The notes beneath the pieces are model-generated. The model worked only from the letters and a program-made list of their open reading frames with translations, had not been told where the DNA came from and made no database searches. From positions 744,001-808,000 of the forward strand of contig NZ_CADFDU010000002.1 in NCBI RefSeq assembly GCF_902833045.1: DNA of 64,000 bases. Direction: 5' to 3'. Shown one piece after another: positions 39,571 through 49,542 of this stretch. Made by a program: the position numbers and the translations under genes. Source of the stretch: Burkholderia sp. BCC0322 (GTDB taxonomy: Bacteria > Pseudomonadota > Gammaproteobacteria > Burkholderiales > Burkholderiaceae). How positions within the stretch are numbered: the stretch's first letter is position 1; every line of letters begins with the position of its first letter.

Positions 39571-39954
39571 CTAGCCGTTCAGCACATAAGGCTGCGTCAT
39601 CACTTCGAGGAAGTGGCCGTCCGGATCGTCGAAGTACACGCCGCGGCCGCCGTTGTGGCGGTAGATGTCATCGGGTTGCCGCTTCGCCGGATCGGCCCAG
39701 TGCGGCAGCCCGCGCTCGCGAATCCGCGCGAGCACGCGATCGAAGCCTGCTTCGTCGAGCAGGAACGCGTAATGCTGCGACGCGATCTCTCCCGACCGTT
39801 CATAAAAATCGAGCGACACGCCGTTGCCGAGCGGGACGACCAGCATCGCGCCGAACGGCGTCGGCGGCGGCAATTCCAGAAGCTCGGTGAGGAAGCGGCT
39901 CGACGCGCGTTTGTCGCGGCACCAGACGATCGTATGGTTGAGCTGGACGTTCAT
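39571..39954 (-). CDS. VOC-family (glyoxalase/bleomycin-resistance fold) protein
   Basis: A 127-residue vicinal-oxygen-chelate protein with two paired beta-alpha-beta-beta-beta modules. It begins MNVQLNHTIVWCRDKRASSRFLTELLEL and ends with GRGVYFDDPDGHFLEVMT. Candidate metal ligands are His7, His75-region and Glu near residue 118, as in dioxygenases and glyoxalases. ATG 39954 fits the family start; an in-frame extension of 30 residues does not. The substrate is unknown. A GGCCGGC/GCCGGCC hairpin at 39542-39560 lies between it and the convergent NYN gene. Confidence 0.88.
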   Translation of the reverse strand: MNVQLNHTIVWCRDKRASSRFLTELLELPPPTPFGAMLVVPLGNGVSLDFYERSGEIASQHYAFLLDEAGFDRVLARIRERGLPHWADPAKRQPDDIYRHNGGRGVYFDDPDGHFLEVMTQPYVLNG

Positions 39955-40027
39955 GGTGTGTCCCCGTGCAGGGCCCCGCGGTGGGCATGGACTCACGATA
40001 GCCGATCGTCGCAGCGGTTCAAGCGCG

Positions 40028-40054
40028 AAAAAACGGCCGCACAACGGGCGGCCG
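40028..40054 (-). terminator. Rho-independent terminator of the RND efflux operon
   Basis: On the reverse strand, CGGCCGC/GCGGCCG around a 7-nt loop is followed by six T. It begins 7 bp after the last stop of the operon. Confidence 0.85.
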
Positions 40055-40060
40055 CTTTCA

Positions 40061-43000
40061 TCACTCCCCGGCGACCGCCGGCCCGCCCGGATTCGCGCGG
40101 CGGTTGCGCCGCTTCTCGGCCCACACGCGCAGCCGGTCCATGTACAGGTAGACGACCGGCGTCGTATAGAGCGTCAGCACCTGCGACACGATCAGGCCGC
40201 CGGCGATCGCGATCCCGAGCGGCGCACGCAGCTCGGCGCCGTCGCCGTTGCCGAACGCGAGCGGCAGCGCACCGAGCAGCGCGGCCATCGTCGTCATCAT
40301 GATCGGGCGGAAGCGCAGCAGGCACGCCTCGTGGATCGCGTCGAACGACGACTTCCGGTGGTTGCGCGTCTGGTCGATCGCGAAGTCGACCATCATGATC
40401 GCGTTCTTCTTCACGATACCGATCAGCAGGATCACGCCGATCAGCGCGATGATGCTGAACTCGGTCTTGAACAGCAGCAGCGCGAGCAGTGCGCCGACGC
40501 CGGCCGACGGCAGCGTCGACAGGATCGTGATCGGGTGGATGTAGCTCTCGTACAGGATCCCGAGCACGATATAGACGGCCAGCAGCGCGGCGAGGATCAG
40601 GATCGGCTGGTCGTTCGTCGACTGCTGGAACGCCTGCGCGGTGCCCTGGAAGCTGCCGACGATGGTCGGCGGGACGCCGACCTGCGCCATCGTCTGGTAG
40701 ATCACCTGGGTCGCCTGCGACAGCGACACGCCGGGCGGCAGGTTGAACGAGATCGTCGTCGCGACGAACAGCCCCTGGTGGTTGACCGACAGCGGCGTCG
40801 TGCTCGGCCCGAACGTCGCGATCGCCGACAGCGGAATCATCGTCGACTTCGACGTCGACACCGACGCACCCGACGACGCGCTCGACTTGCCGCTCGCCGC
40901 GATCGAGTTGAGCGCCAGGTTGCGCGCGGAATCGGACGCGATCGCCGCGGCACTCTGCGTGCCCGTGCCGGCGCTCGACGTGCCGGCGGACGTCGCGACG
41001 TAGGTGCCGGCCGCCGCGTTGGTGGTCTGCGAACCGTTCGCGCTGCCGCCCGACGTGCTGATCCACACCTGGTTCAGCATCTCGGGGCTCTGCCAGTACT
41101 TCGGCGCGACTTCCATCACGACGTGGTACTGGTTCAGCGGGTTGTAGATCGTCGAGACCTGGCGCTGGCCGAACGCGTCGTACAGCGTGTTGTCGATCTG
41201 CGCGGGCTTGATGCCGAACCGCGCGGCCGTCGCGCGGTCGATCGTCACCATCGCCTCGAGGCCGCCTTGCTGCTGGTCCGAGTTCACGTCGGTCAGCTCG
41301 GGGCGTTTCTGCAGCGCCTCGGTCAGGATCGGCCCCCACTTGTACAGGTCGGCGCTCGAATCGCCGAGCAGCGTGAACTGGTACTGCGCGTTGCTCTGCC
41401 GGCCGCCGACGCGGATGTCCTGCGCGGCCTGCAGGAACGTGCGCGCACCCGCGACGTCCGCCAGCGGCGGGCGCAACTGCTGGATCACCTGGTCGGCCGA
41501 CAGCTTGCGCTCGGTGCGGTCCTTCAGCGTGACGAACATGAAGCCGGAGTTGGTCTGCGTGCCGCCGGTGAAGCCCGCGACGCTCTTCACGTTCGGGTTC
41601 GCCTGCACGATCCGCATCATCTCGGAGAACTTCAGCTTCATCGCCTGGAACGACGTCGACTGGTCGGCCTGGATGCCGCCGATCATCAGCCCGGTGTCCT
41701 GCTGCGGGAAGAAGCCCTTCGGCACGACGATGTACAGGTAGACGTTCAGCCCGATCGTCGCGAACAGGGTCAGCAGGATCAGCAGCGGCCGGCGCAGCGC
41801 CCACGACAACGAGCGTTCGTAGCCGCGCTGCATGCGGCTGAAACAACGTTCCAGGAAGCGCCCGAAGCGGCCTTCGCTTTGCGGGTCGTGCGACTCGGGC
41901 AGCAGACGCGCGCACATCATCGGCGTGACCGTGAGCGACACCGCGAGCGACACGGCGATCGCGAGCGACAGCGTCAGTGCGAATTCGCGGAACAGCCGCC
42001 CGACGATGCCGCCCATCAGCAGGATCGGGAGGAACACCGCGACGAGCGAGATGCTCATCGACAGCACCGTGAAGCCGACCTCGCGCGCGCCGTCGAACGC
42101 GGCCTGCATGCGCGACTTGCCGTTCTCGATGTGCCGCGAGATGTTCTCGAGCACGACGATCGCATCGTCGACGACGAAGCCGGTCGCGACGATCAGCGCC
42201 ATCAGCGACAGGTTGTCGATCGAGAAGCCGAGCAGGTACATCGCGCCGAACGTGCCGATGATCGAGATCGGTACCGCGACGCTCGGGATCAGCGTCGCGC
42301 GCCAGTTGCGCAGGAACAGGAACACGACCATCACGACGAGGCTGACCGCGATCAGCAGCGTGTGCTCGGTGTCCTTCAGCGACGCGCGAATGGTGGTCGA
42401 ACGGTCGAGCACGGGCGTGACCGTGATGTCGGCCGGCAGCGACGCGGTGAGCTGCGGCAGCGCCGCGCGCACGCGGTCGATCGTGTCGATGATGTTCGCG
42501 CCGGGCGAGCGGTAGAGGATCACGAGCACCGCGCGCTTGCCGTTCGACAGCCCGAGGTTGCGCAGGTCCTCGACGGAATCGACGACGTCGGACAGGTCGG
42601 ACAGCCGCACGGCCGCGCCGTTGCGGTACGCGACGACGAGGTCGCGGTATTGCGACGCGCTGGAGGCCTGGTCGTTCGTATAGAGCTGGTAGCGCTGCGG
42701 GCCGAATTCGATCGCGCCCTTCGGCGCGTTGGCGTTCGCGGACGCGAGCGCGGCGCGCACGTCCTCGAGGCCGATCCCGTAATGGAACAGCGCCTGCGGT
42801 TCGAGCTCGACGCGCACGGCCGGGTTCGCGGAACCGCTCACCGAGACCTGGCCGATCCCGTCGATCTGCGACAGCGACTGCTGCAGCACCGTCGACGCGG
42901 CGTCGTACAGCTTCGCGGGCGACGAGGTCTCCGACGTCAGCGACACGATCATGATCGGCGAGTCGGCCGGGTTGACCTTGCGGTAGGTCGGGTTGCTCTT

Positions 43001-43369
43001 CAGCGCGGCGGGCAGGTCGGCGCGCGCCGCGTTGATCGCGGCCTGCACGTCGCGAGCGGCGCCGTCGATGTCGCGGTTCAGGCCGAACTGCAGGATGATC
43101 CGCGCATTGCCGACCGTGCTCGTCGACGTCATTTCGGACACGTCGGCGATCGAGCCGAGATGCCGTTCGAGCGGGCTCGTCACGCTGGTCGCGACGGTCT
43201 CGGGGCTTGCGCCCGGCAGCGACGCCTGCACCGAGATGGTCGGGAAGTCGACCTGCGGCAGCGGCGACACCGGCAGCTTGATGAACGCGAACAGGCCCGC
43301 GAGCGCGACGCCGATCGCGAGCAGCGTCGTCGCGACAGGGCGGGTGATGAAGGGACGCGACAGGTTCAT
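40061..43369 (-). CDS. mdtC: RND multidrug efflux pump, inner-membrane subunit (MdtC type)
   Basis: A 1102-residue proton-driven HAE1-type RND pump, twelve membrane helices with two large periplasmic loops. The N-terminus [25 protein letters not shown], the helix-4 region [17 protein letters not shown] (proton-relay Asp pair) and the C-terminal [18 protein letters not shown] are family features. It should pair with the next pump subunit in a hetero-trimer with the fusion protein. It is longer than its partner by 65 residues, because of a Ser/Ala/Thr/Gly-rich insertion at about residues 769-843 in the second periplasmic loop. The gap after mdtB is 3 bp. The symbol is by paired-pump architecture; the substrates are unknown. 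Confidence 0.88.
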   Translation of the reverse strand: MNLSRPFITRPVATTLLAIGVALAGLFAFIKLPVSPLPQVDFPTISVQASLPGASPETVATSVTSPLERHLGSIADVSEMTSTSTVGNARIILQFGLNRDIDGAARDVQAAINAARADLPAALKSNPTYRKVNPADSPIMIVSLTSETSSPAKLYDAASTVLQQSLSQIDGIGQVSVSGSANPAVRVELEPQALFHYGIGLEDVRAALASANANAPKGAIEFGPQRYQLYTNDQASSASQYRDLVVAYRNGAAVRLSDLSDVVDSVEDLRNLGLSNGKRAVLVILYRSPGANIIDTIDRVRAALPQLTASLPADITVTPVLDRSTTIRASLKDTEHTLLIAVSLVVMVVFLFLRNWRATLIPSVAVPISIIGTFGAMYLLGFSIDNLSLMALIVATGFVVDDAIVVLENISRHIENGKSRMQAAFDGAREVGFTVLSMSISLVAVFLPILLMGGIVGRLFREFALTLSLAIAVSLAVSLTVTPMMCARLLPESHDPQSEGRFGRFLERCFSRMQRGYERSLSWALRRPLLILLTLFATIGLNVYLYIVVPKGFFPQQDTGLMIGGIQADQSTSFQAMKLKFSEMMRIVQANPNVKSVAGFTGGTQTNSGFMFVTLKDRTERKLSADQVIQQLRPPLADVAGARTFLQAAQDIRVGGRQSNAQYQFTLLGDSSADLYKWGPILTEALQKRPELTDVNSDQQQGGLEAMVTIDRATAARFGIKPAQIDNTLYDAFGQRQVSTIYNPLNQYHVVMEVAPKYWQSPEMLNQVWISTSGGSANGSQTTNAAAGTYVATSAGTSSAGTGTQSAAAIASDSARNLALNSIAASGKSSASSGASVSTSKSTMIPLSAIATFGPSTTPLSVNHQGLFVATTISFNLPPGVSLSQATQVIYQTMAQVGVPPTIVGSFQGTAQAFQQSTNDQPILILAALLAVYIVLGILYESYIHPITILSTLPSAGVGALLALLLFKTEFSIIALIGVILLIGIVKKNAIMMVDFAIDQTRNHRKSSFDAIHEACLLRFRPIMMTTMAALLGALPLAFGNGDGAELRAPLGIAIAGGLIVSQVLTLYTTPVVYLYMDRLRVWAEKRRNRRANPGGPAVAGE

Positions 43370-43372
43370 CGC

Positions 43373-46300
43373 TTACGCATCCGTGCGCGTGTCGGCACCG
43401 GGGCCGTGGCGTTCGAACCAGCCGCGCACGCGGCGCGCGAGCGAGTCGAAGCCGAGATAGATCACGGGCGTCGTGAACAGCGTCAGTACCTGCGACACGA
43501 TCAGGCCGCCGGCGATCGCGATCCCGAGCGGTTGGCGCAGCTCGGAGCCCGCGCCGGAGCCGACGATCAGCGGCACCGCGCCGAGCAGCGCGGCGAGCGT
43601 CGTCATCAGGATCGGCCGGAAGCGCAGCAGGCACGCCTGGTAAATCGCCTCGCGCGGCGGCTTGCCTTCGACGCGCTCGGCCTCGAGCGCGAAGTCGATC
43701 ATCATGATCGCGTTCTTCTTCACGATGCCGATCAGCAGCACGATGCCGATGATCCCGATGATGTCGAGATCGTGCCCGGTGATCATCAGCGCGAGCAGCG
43801 CGCCGACACCGGCCGACGGCAGCGTCGACAGGATCGTGATCGGGTGGATGTAGCTCTCGTACAGCACGCCCAGCACGATGTACATCGTGACGACGGCAGC
43901 GAGAATCAGGAACAGCTGGTTCGACAGCGATGCCTGGAACGCGAGCGCCGCGCCCTGGAAGCGCGTCTGGAACGACGCGGGCAGGTTGATGTCCTTCTCG
44001 GCCGCGTCGATCGCCTTGACGGCTTCGCCGAGCGACGCGCCGGCCGCGAGGTTGAACGAGATCGTCGTCGACGGGAACTGCGACAGGTGCGCGACCAGCA
44101 GCGGCGACGGCCGCTCGTGGAACGACGCGATCGACGACAGCGGCACCTGGCCGCCGCCCGCCGACGGCAGGTAGATGTCGTTCAGCGATTGCGCGTAGTG
44201 CTGCTCCTTCGGCTCGGACTCGAGAATCACGCGGTACTGGTTCGACTGCGTGAAGATCGTCGATACGATGCGCTGGCCGAACGCGTCGTACAGCGCGTTG
44301 TCGACGGTCGCCGGCGTGATGCCGAAGCGCGCGGCGCTTGCGCGGTCGATCTCGATGTAGACGGACTGGCCGCTGCTCTGCAGGTCGGTCGCGACGTCGG
44401 CGAGCGACGGCTCCTGCTGCAGCCGCGCGACGAGCTTCGGCACCCAGGTCGCGAATTCTTCCGCGTTCGGGCTCGTCAGCATGAACTGGTACTGCGTCGG
44501 GCTGACGGTCGAGTCGATCGTCAGGTCCTGCACCGACTGCATGAACAGCGAGATGCCGGTGATGTTGGCGACGCGGTGCTGCAGGTCGCGGATGATCTGC
44601 GCAGCCGTCTCGGAGCGGTCGTCGCGCGCCTTCAGGTTGATCAGCATCCGGCCGCTGTTCAGCGTGATGTTGCTGCCGTCGACGCCGATGAACGACGTCA
44701 GGCTGTCGACATTCGGATCCTTCAGGATCTCGGCCGCGAGCGCCTGCTGGCGTTCGGCCATCGCGCCGTACGAGATCGACTGCGGGGCCTGCGTGATCGC
44801 CTGGATCACGCCCGTATCCTGCGCGGGGAAGAAGCCCTTCGGCACGTAGACGTACAGCAGCCCGGTCAGCACGAGCGTCAGCACCGCGACGACGAGCGTC
44901 GAGCCCTGGCGGTTCAGCACCCATTCGAGCGCGACTCCGTAGCGCGCGATCACCCAGTCGATCGCCCGGTGCACGCGCGCCTCGAAGCGATGGCTCTCGG
45001 GCGGCGGCGAATGGCGCAGCAGCTTCGCGCACATCATCGGCACGAGCGTGAGCGACACGATCGCCGAGATCACGATCGTCACCGCGAGCGTGATCGCGAA
45101 TTCGTGGAAGAGGCGCCCGACCACGTCGCCCATGAACAGCAGCGGGATCAGCACCGCGATCAACGACACCGTCAGCGAGATGATCGTGAAGCCGATCTGC
45201 TTCGAGCCCTTCAGCGCGGCCTCGAGCCCTGTTTCGCCTTCCTCGACGTAGCGCGCGATGTTCTCGATCATCACGATCGCATCGTCGACCACGAAGCCGG
45301 TCGCGATGGTGAGCGCCATCAACGACAGGTTGTTCAGCGAGAAGCCGGCCATGTACATCACCGCGAGCGTGCCGATCAGCGACAGCGGCACCGACAGGCT
45401 CGGGATGATCGTCGCGTAGATGTTCGCGAGGAACAGGTACATCACGATCACGACCAGCGCGACCGCGAGCAGCAGCTCGAACTGCACGTCGCGCACGGCG
45501 GCGCGGATCATCGTCGTGCGGTCGGTGACGATCTGCACGTCGAGCGCGGCCGGCAGCGTTTCCTGCAGCTTCGGCAGCTGCGCCTTGATCGCGTCGACCG
45601 TCTGGATCACGTTCGCGCCCGGCTGGCGCTGCACGTTCAGGATGATCGCGGGCTCCTTGTTCACCCACGCGCCGAGCTTGGTGTTTTCCGAACCGGCGAC
45701 GACCGTCGCGACGTCGGTGAGCATCACCGGGCGGCCGTTCTTGTACGCGACGACCGCGCTGTTGTACTGGTCGGCGCTCGTGAGCTGGTCGTTCGCGTTG
45801 ATCGTGTACGCACGCGTCGGACCGTCGAAGTTGCCCTTCGGCGTGTTGACGTTCAGGTTCGAGATCGTCGTGCGCAGGTCGTCGAGGTTCATCCCGTATT
45901 GCGCGAGTGCGGTCGGGTTCGCCTGGATGCGCACGGCCGGCCGGTTGCCGCCCGACAGGCTGACGAGGCCGACGCCCGCGATCTGCGAAATCTTCATCGC
46001 GAGGCGTGTGTCGGCGAGATCCTGCACCTGCGTGAGCGGCAGCGTCTTCGATGTGACGGCGAGCGTGATCACCGGCGCGTCGGCCGGGTTGACCTTCGCG
46101 TAGATCGGCGGGGCAGGGAGGTCGGACGGCAGCAGGTTGCCGGCCGCGTTGATCGCGGCCTGCACTTCCTGTTCGGCGATGTCGAGCGGCAGGTCGAGCG
46201 AGAACTGCAGCGTGATCACGGACGAGCCGGCCGAGCTTTGCGACGACATCTGGTTCAGCGACGGCATCTGGCCGAACTGCCGTTCGAGCGGGGCGGTGAC

Positions 46301-46486
46301 CGACGAGGTCATCACCTCCGGGCTCGCGCCCGGGTAGAAGGTCTGGACCTGGATCGTCGGATAGTCGACTTCCGGCAGCGCGGCGAGCGGCAGGAAGCGC
46401 AGCGCGACAAGACCGGCCAGCATGATCGCCGCCATCAGGAGGGCGGTGCCGACCGGCCGGAGAATGAAGATGCGGGATGGATTCAT
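43373..46486 (-). CDS. mdtB: RND multidrug efflux pump, inner-membrane subunit (MdtB type)
   Basis: A 1037-residue RND pump of normal length, with [58 protein letters not shown] (helix 4 with the Asp pair), and [24 protein letters not shown]. Two related but distinct RND subunits in one operon are the hallmark of MdtABC-like systems, where MdtB and MdtC form a hetero-trimer. It follows mdtA by 15 bp and precedes mdtC by 3 bp. Confidence 0.9.
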   Translation of the reverse strand: MNPSRIFILRPVGTALLMAAIMLAGLVALRFLPLAALPEVDYPTIQVQTFYPGASPEVMTSSVTAPLERQFGQMPSLNQMSSQSSAGSSVITLQFSLDLPLDIAEQEVQAAINAAGNLLPSDLPAPPIYAKVNPADAPVITLAVTSKTLPLTQVQDLADTRLAMKISQIAGVGLVSLSGGNRPAVRIQANPTALAQYGMNLDDLRTTISNLNVNTPKGNFDGPTRAYTINANDQLTSADQYNSAVVAYKNGRPVMLTDVATVVAGSENTKLGAWVNKEPAIILNVQRQPGANVIQTVDAIKAQLPKLQETLPAALDVQIVTDRTTMIRAAVRDVQFELLLAVALVVIVMYLFLANIYATIIPSLSVPLSLIGTLAVMYMAGFSLNNLSLMALTIATGFVVDDAIVMIENIARYVEEGETGLEAALKGSKQIGFTIISLTVSLIAVLIPLLFMGDVVGRLFHEFAITLAVTIVISAIVSLTLVPMMCAKLLRHSPPPESHRFEARVHRAIDWVIARYGVALEWVLNRQGSTLVVAVLTLVLTGLLYVYVPKGFFPAQDTGVIQAITQAPQSISYGAMAERQQALAAEILKDPNVDSLTSFIGVDGSNITLNSGRMLINLKARDDRSETAAQIIRDLQHRVANITGISLFMQSVQDLTIDSTVSPTQYQFMLTSPNAEEFATWVPKLVARLQQEPSLADVATDLQSSGQSVYIEIDRASAARFGITPATVDNALYDAFGQRIVSTIFTQSNQYRVILESEPKEQHYAQSLNDIYLPSAGGGQVPLSSIASFHERPSPLLVAHLSQFPSTTISFNLAAGASLGEAVKAIDAAEKDINLPASFQTRFQGAALAFQASLSNQLFLILAAVVTMYIVLGVLYESYIHPITILSTLPSAGVGALLALMITGHDLDIIGIIGIVLLIGIVKKNAIMMIDFALEAERVEGKPPREAIYQACLLRFRPILMTTLAALLGAVPLIVGSGAGSELRQPLGIAIAGGLIVSQVLTLFTTPVIYLGFDSLARRVRGWFERHGPGADTRTDA

Positions 46487-46501
46487 CGAGCGGCCCGAGC
46501 G

Positions 46502-47872
46502 TTACTGGGCCGCGGGGGCCGCTGCCTGCGACGCGCCGTGCTTGTGTCCGCCGCGATGGCCGCCGGCATCCGATGCGCCCGACGCCGCGCCGGCGCCGCG
46601 CGCGCCCGACGCGCCTTTCGGCTTGTCGGCCGGGATCGAGATCTTCGCGCCCTCGCGCAGGCGGTCGGAGCCGTCGGTCACCACGCGCTCGCCGAGCGAG
46701 ACGCCGCTGACGATGCTCGTGCGCTCGCCGTCGACCGGGCCGATCGTGACCTTGCGCACCGTCACCGTGTTGTCGGGTTTCACGACGTAGACGAACTGGC
46801 CGATCGAGCCGGTCAGCACCGCGGACGTCGGCACGATCGTCGCGTTGCGCAGCACGTCGACGAGCAGGCGCGTGTTCACGAACTGATTCGGAAACAGCAT
46901 GCCTTCCTTGTTGTCGAAGTTCGCGCGCAGCTTGACCGTGCCCGTGCTCGTGTCGATCTGGTTGTCGAGCGTCGCGAGCGAGCCCGTCTCGAGCGGCACC
47001 GTGTTGTTGCGGTTGTACGCGGTGACCGACAGCTTCTGGCCTGCGTTCACCTGCTTGAGGATCTGCGGCAGGTTGTCTTCCGACGTCGTGAAGATCACGC
47101 TCATCGGCTGCAATTGCGTGATCACGACGATGCCGTTGCTGTCGCCCGGCGTCACGTAGTTGCCGGGGTCGACCTGGCGCAGGCCGACGCGGCCCGACAC
47201 CGGCGCGGTGATGCGCGCATACGTGAGGTTCAGCTTCGCGGAATCGATCGCGGCCTGGTCGGTCTTCACCGCGCCTTCGTACTGCTTGACGAGTGACGCC
47301 TGCGTATCGACGGTCTGCGACGCGATCGAGTCCTGCGACAGCAGCGTCTGGTAGCGCTTCAGGTCGAGGCGGGCCGTCGCGAGCAGTGCCGCGTCGCGCG
47401 CATGCGTGCCTTCGGCGTTCTCGAGCGCCACCTGATACGGGCGCGGGTCGATCTGAGCGAGCACGTCGCCCTTCTTGACGATCTGGCCTTCCTGGAACGA
47501 GACCGACTGCAGGTAGCCCGACAACTGCGTCTTGACCGTCACGTTCGCGAGCGGCGTGACGGTGCCGAGCGCGGACAACACGATCGGCATTTCGCCCTGC
47601 GTCACGGTCGCGACCTGCACGGGCTGCGCAATGTTCGCCATCGCGGCGGGGCCGCCGCGGCCGCGGTGGCCGCCGGCACCACCGGCCGCGCTTGCGCCCG
47701 CGCCGCTCGCCGCCGTGCCGGCCGCCGGCGTGCGGTTCCACGGATGCCACCAGAGCAGGCCGCCGATGACGACGACCGCGAGCGCCCCGGCCATCAGCGT
47801 GCCGCGCGGGCGCCGCGCGGCGGGGGACGCGGGGTCTTTCGAAGGAGGCGTGGGTTTTTGTTCGTTATCCAT
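46502..47872 (-). CDS. mdtA: RND efflux periplasmic fusion protein (MdtA type)
   Basis: A 456-residue membrane-fusion protein. A membrane anchor lies at about 25-42 (GTLMAGALAVVVIGGLLWW), followed by a Gly/Ala-rich linker. Then come the barrel-sandwich and lipoyl halves (VTVKTQLSGYLQSVSFQEGQIVKKGDVLAQIDPRPYQ, YARITAPVSGRVGLRQVDPGNYV), with the coiled-coil hairpin between them. The tail is rich in Gly, Ala and His. There is no lipobox; it is anchored by the N-terminal helix. It is the first gene of the operon. No outer-membrane factor gene is nearby, so TolC or an OprM-like channel must come from elsewhere. Confidence 0.9.
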   Translation of the reverse strand: MDNEQKPTPPSKDPASPAARRPRGTLMAGALAVVVIGGLLWWHPWNRTPAAGTAASGAGASAAGGAGGHRGRGGPAAMANIAQPVQVATVTQGEMPIVLSALGTVTPLANVTVKTQLSGYLQSVSFQEGQIVKKGDVLAQIDPRPYQVALENAEGTHARDAALLATARLDLKRYQTLLSQDSIASQTVDTQASLVKQYEGAVKTDQAAIDSAKLNLTYARITAPVSGRVGLRQVDPGNYVTPGDSNGIVVITQLQPMSVIFTTSEDNLPQILKQVNAGQKLSVTAYNRNNTVPLETGSLATLDNQIDTSTGTVKLRANFDNKEGMLFPNQFVNTRLLVDVLRNATIVPTSAVLTGSIGQFVYVVKPDNTVTVRKVTIGPVDGERTSIVSGVSLGERVVTDGSDRLREGAKISIPADKPKGASGARGAGAASGASDAGGHRGGHKHGASQAAAPAAQ

Positions 47873-48125
47873 CGTGATCTGTCAGGAAGACGGCGCGGCA
47901 TGCCGGAAATCGGACTGCTGGGCTGCGCGTGGGCGAGCGGTGCCGGGAGGGGGCGCCCGGCTCGGTCCGGGCCCCCGCCGGTCTGCGCGGGAAAAGAGCG
48001 GTGCGCGCCGCGAGTGCGGCGCGACGATGGGCATGATCCTACGTCCCGTCCCCGTTACAGTCCAGTGGCCAATCTTTCATCGGGTTACGGTCGTTACAGA
48101 ACGCGACAGGACGATGACGAAACGA

Positions 48126-48950
48126 TTACACGCTGATGCGCCGGGCCGGCGCGCCGCCGATTTCGCGGGTGATTTTCGCGATGCATTCGTGCAGCGCGGG
48201 CACCACGTGTTCATGCAGCCATTCGGGCGGGCACTGGTGCGACGCGCCACCGCAATTCACCGAATAGCGCTGGCCCGACGGGCCGACGAAACCGGCCGCG
48301 ACGGCATTCAGGCCCTCGCGCCATTCGCCGATCGCGATCGCGTGGCCGTCGCGCATCGCGTCGTCCAGTGCGGGGTTCAGGCGGGCGGACACATGCGGCC
48401 AGTCGTCGCCTGCCGTGGTGCGCAGCGACTCGAGCAGCAGGCGGCGTTCGTCGTCCTCGAGTGCGGCGAGATACGCGCGGCCTACCGCGGTGCGCGCGAT
48501 GTCCATCCGCGAGCCGATTTCGAGGCGCGTGACGAGCACGGCCGAGCGTGGCCGGATCACGTCGATCGCGACCATGTCGAGCCGGTCGCGCACCGCGAGG
48601 TGCACGGACAGCGACGTGCGTTCGGCCGGCTCGATCATGAACGGCCGCGAACGCGCGCGGATGTCGAAGTTGCGCAGGAAGCCGTGGCTCAGTTCGAGGA
48701 CCGATGCAGTGAGCACGAAGCGCTCGCTGTCGGGCAACTGGAACAGGAAGCCGGCGCTGACGAGCGTCGCGGTGATGCGCGAGACGGTCGGCTTCGGGAT
48801 GCCGGTCAGTTCGGTCAGCTCGCGGTTGCTGACGGGCGCATCGGCCGCCGCGATGCGACGCAGGACGGCAAGGCCGCGGGCGAGGGCGGTGATCTCGTCG
48901 GGCGAGGATTCACGGTCCCGCGACGCGGGAGGGGTTACAGTTGTCGACAC
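48126..48950 (-). CDS. IclR-family transcriptional regulator
   Basis: A 274-residue regulator. The winged helix-turn-helix at about 20-85 reads LARGLAVLRRIAAADAPVSNRELTELTGIPKPTVSRITATLVSAGFL. The IclR effector domain at about 90-262 has MDIARTAVGRAYLAAL and AAGFVGPSGQRYSVNCGG. The start is GTG 48950. The product may control the efflux genes 253 bp downstream in the same direction, or metabolic genes elsewhere; there is no catabolic operon next to it. The upstream region holds a 9-bp inverted repeat (GGGTGAACC/GGTTCACCC at 49031-49070) that could be its own operator. Confidence 0.88.
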   Translation of the reverse strand: MSTTVTPPASRDRESSPDEITALARGLAVLRRIAAADAPVSNRELTELTGIPKPTVSRITATLVSAGFLFQLPDSERFVLTASVLELSHGFLRNFDIRARSRPFMIEPAERTSLSVHLAVRDRLDMVAIDVIRPRSAVLVTRLEIGSRMDIARTAVGRAYLAALEDDERRLLLESLRTTAGDDWPHVSARLNPALDDAMRDGHAIAIGEWREGLNAVAAGFVGPSGQRYSVNCGGASHQCPPEWLHEHVVPALHECIAKITREIGGAPARRISV

Positions 48951-49030
48951 GAGGGATTCTCTCTAATTCCGAAACTCGATTTCAATTTTGTTGGTATTGT
49001 AGGACTATTGTCAAAGGATGCATATTCCGA

Positions 49031-49070
49031 GGGTGAACCGTTCATGGGATGAGATTTTACGGGTTCACCC
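49031..49070. promoter_or_regulatory. Inverted repeat upstream of iclR-type gene
   Basis: GGGTGAACC at 49031-49039 and GGTTCACCC at 49062-49070 are perfect 9-bp arms separated by 22 bases, 81 bp ahead of the regulator start. It may be an operator or a leader hairpin. Confidence 0.4.
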
Positions 49071-49136
49071 TTGGTTTATTAGGAAAACGCTCAAATGAGT
49101 GTTGCCAGAAAGTGCATGAACCGGTGCAAATACCGC

Positions 49137-49165
49137 TTGACTTGTCGGGCGGAAACGGAAAGAAT
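49137..49165 (+). promoter_or_regulatory. Candidate sigma-70 promoter for a small RNA
   Basis: TTGACT (49137-49142) and AAGAAT (49160-49165) are separated by 17 bases, the ideal spacing. The matches to consensus are 5 of 6 and 4 of 6. Transcription would start near 49171, directly before a stable hairpin. Confidence 0.5.
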
Positions 49166-49170
49166 GTCTC

Positions 49171-49268
49171 ACGTTTTCGAAACATCGTTTCAAGAGTTTA
49201 ACCGGCGACGATGTTTCGCGCAGTCTCTCAGGTTCTAGCACGGCCCTCGGAATGGCTAGAACTTTTTT
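49171..49268 (+). ncRNA. Candidate small RNA, about 100 nt
   Basis: No reading frame of coding character lies here on the forward strand. The predicted transcript begins with a perfect 11-bp stem, CGAAACATCGT (49178-49188) with ACGATGTTTCG (49208-49218), around a 19-nt loop. A single-stranded segment follows, then a terminator stem GTTCTAGC (49232-49239)/GCTAGAAC (49255-49262) and six T. Together with the promoter-like pair just upstream, this is the classic layout of an independent sRNA. I do not recognise it as 6S, tmRNA or a known riboswitch. Targets are unknown. Confidence 0.55.
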
Positions 49269-49269
49269 A

Positions 49270-49298
49270 GCGCCACGGTCTCCGTGGCGCTTTTTTTT
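49270..49298 (+). terminator. Second, stronger rho-independent terminator in tandem
   Basis: GCGCCACGG/CCGTGGCGC (9 bp, 3-nt loop) is followed by eight T, directly after the sRNA terminator. Two forward terminators in a row with no upstream gene on that strand argue for a strong, otherwise unannotated transcript. Confidence 0.85.
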
Positions 49299-49421
49299 GC
49301 CCGTCTTTCCGCTCGTCCGCCCGGACGCGTCAGGCCCGTATTATCCCCCGATCGTCGAAACCCCCTGTTTGAACGCAGGCGGGGGCTGTTTGCGCGCGCG
49401 CCTTGCGTGATTCGCATGCAC

Positions 49422-49455
49422 AAAAAAAGCGCGATGCCCGCACGGGGCATCGCGC
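49422..49455 (-). terminator. Rho-independent terminator of the phoX gene
   Basis: On the reverse strand, GCGCGATGCCC/GGGCATCGCGC (11 bp, 5-nt loop) is followed by seven T, about 90 bp after the phoX stop. Confidence 0.88.
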
Positions 49456-49542
49456 ATCAAACGGCGTGGAGCGCCGACGAATGAACGGTGATGAAGAAAG
49501 GGCGGGCCCGGCCGGGAGGCAGGCCCTCCTCGCGTGGCCCGG

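Noticed and set aside
39824-47296. A 2490-codon open frame on the forward strand, and a 2585-codon reverse-frame counterpart (39993-47750), covering the efflux genes
   Set aside because: Both are shadows of the mdtA-mdtB-mdtC genes. They arise from high-GC codon bias in other frames, are Arg/Ala-rich with no family features, and the real proteins in the third frame are complete.
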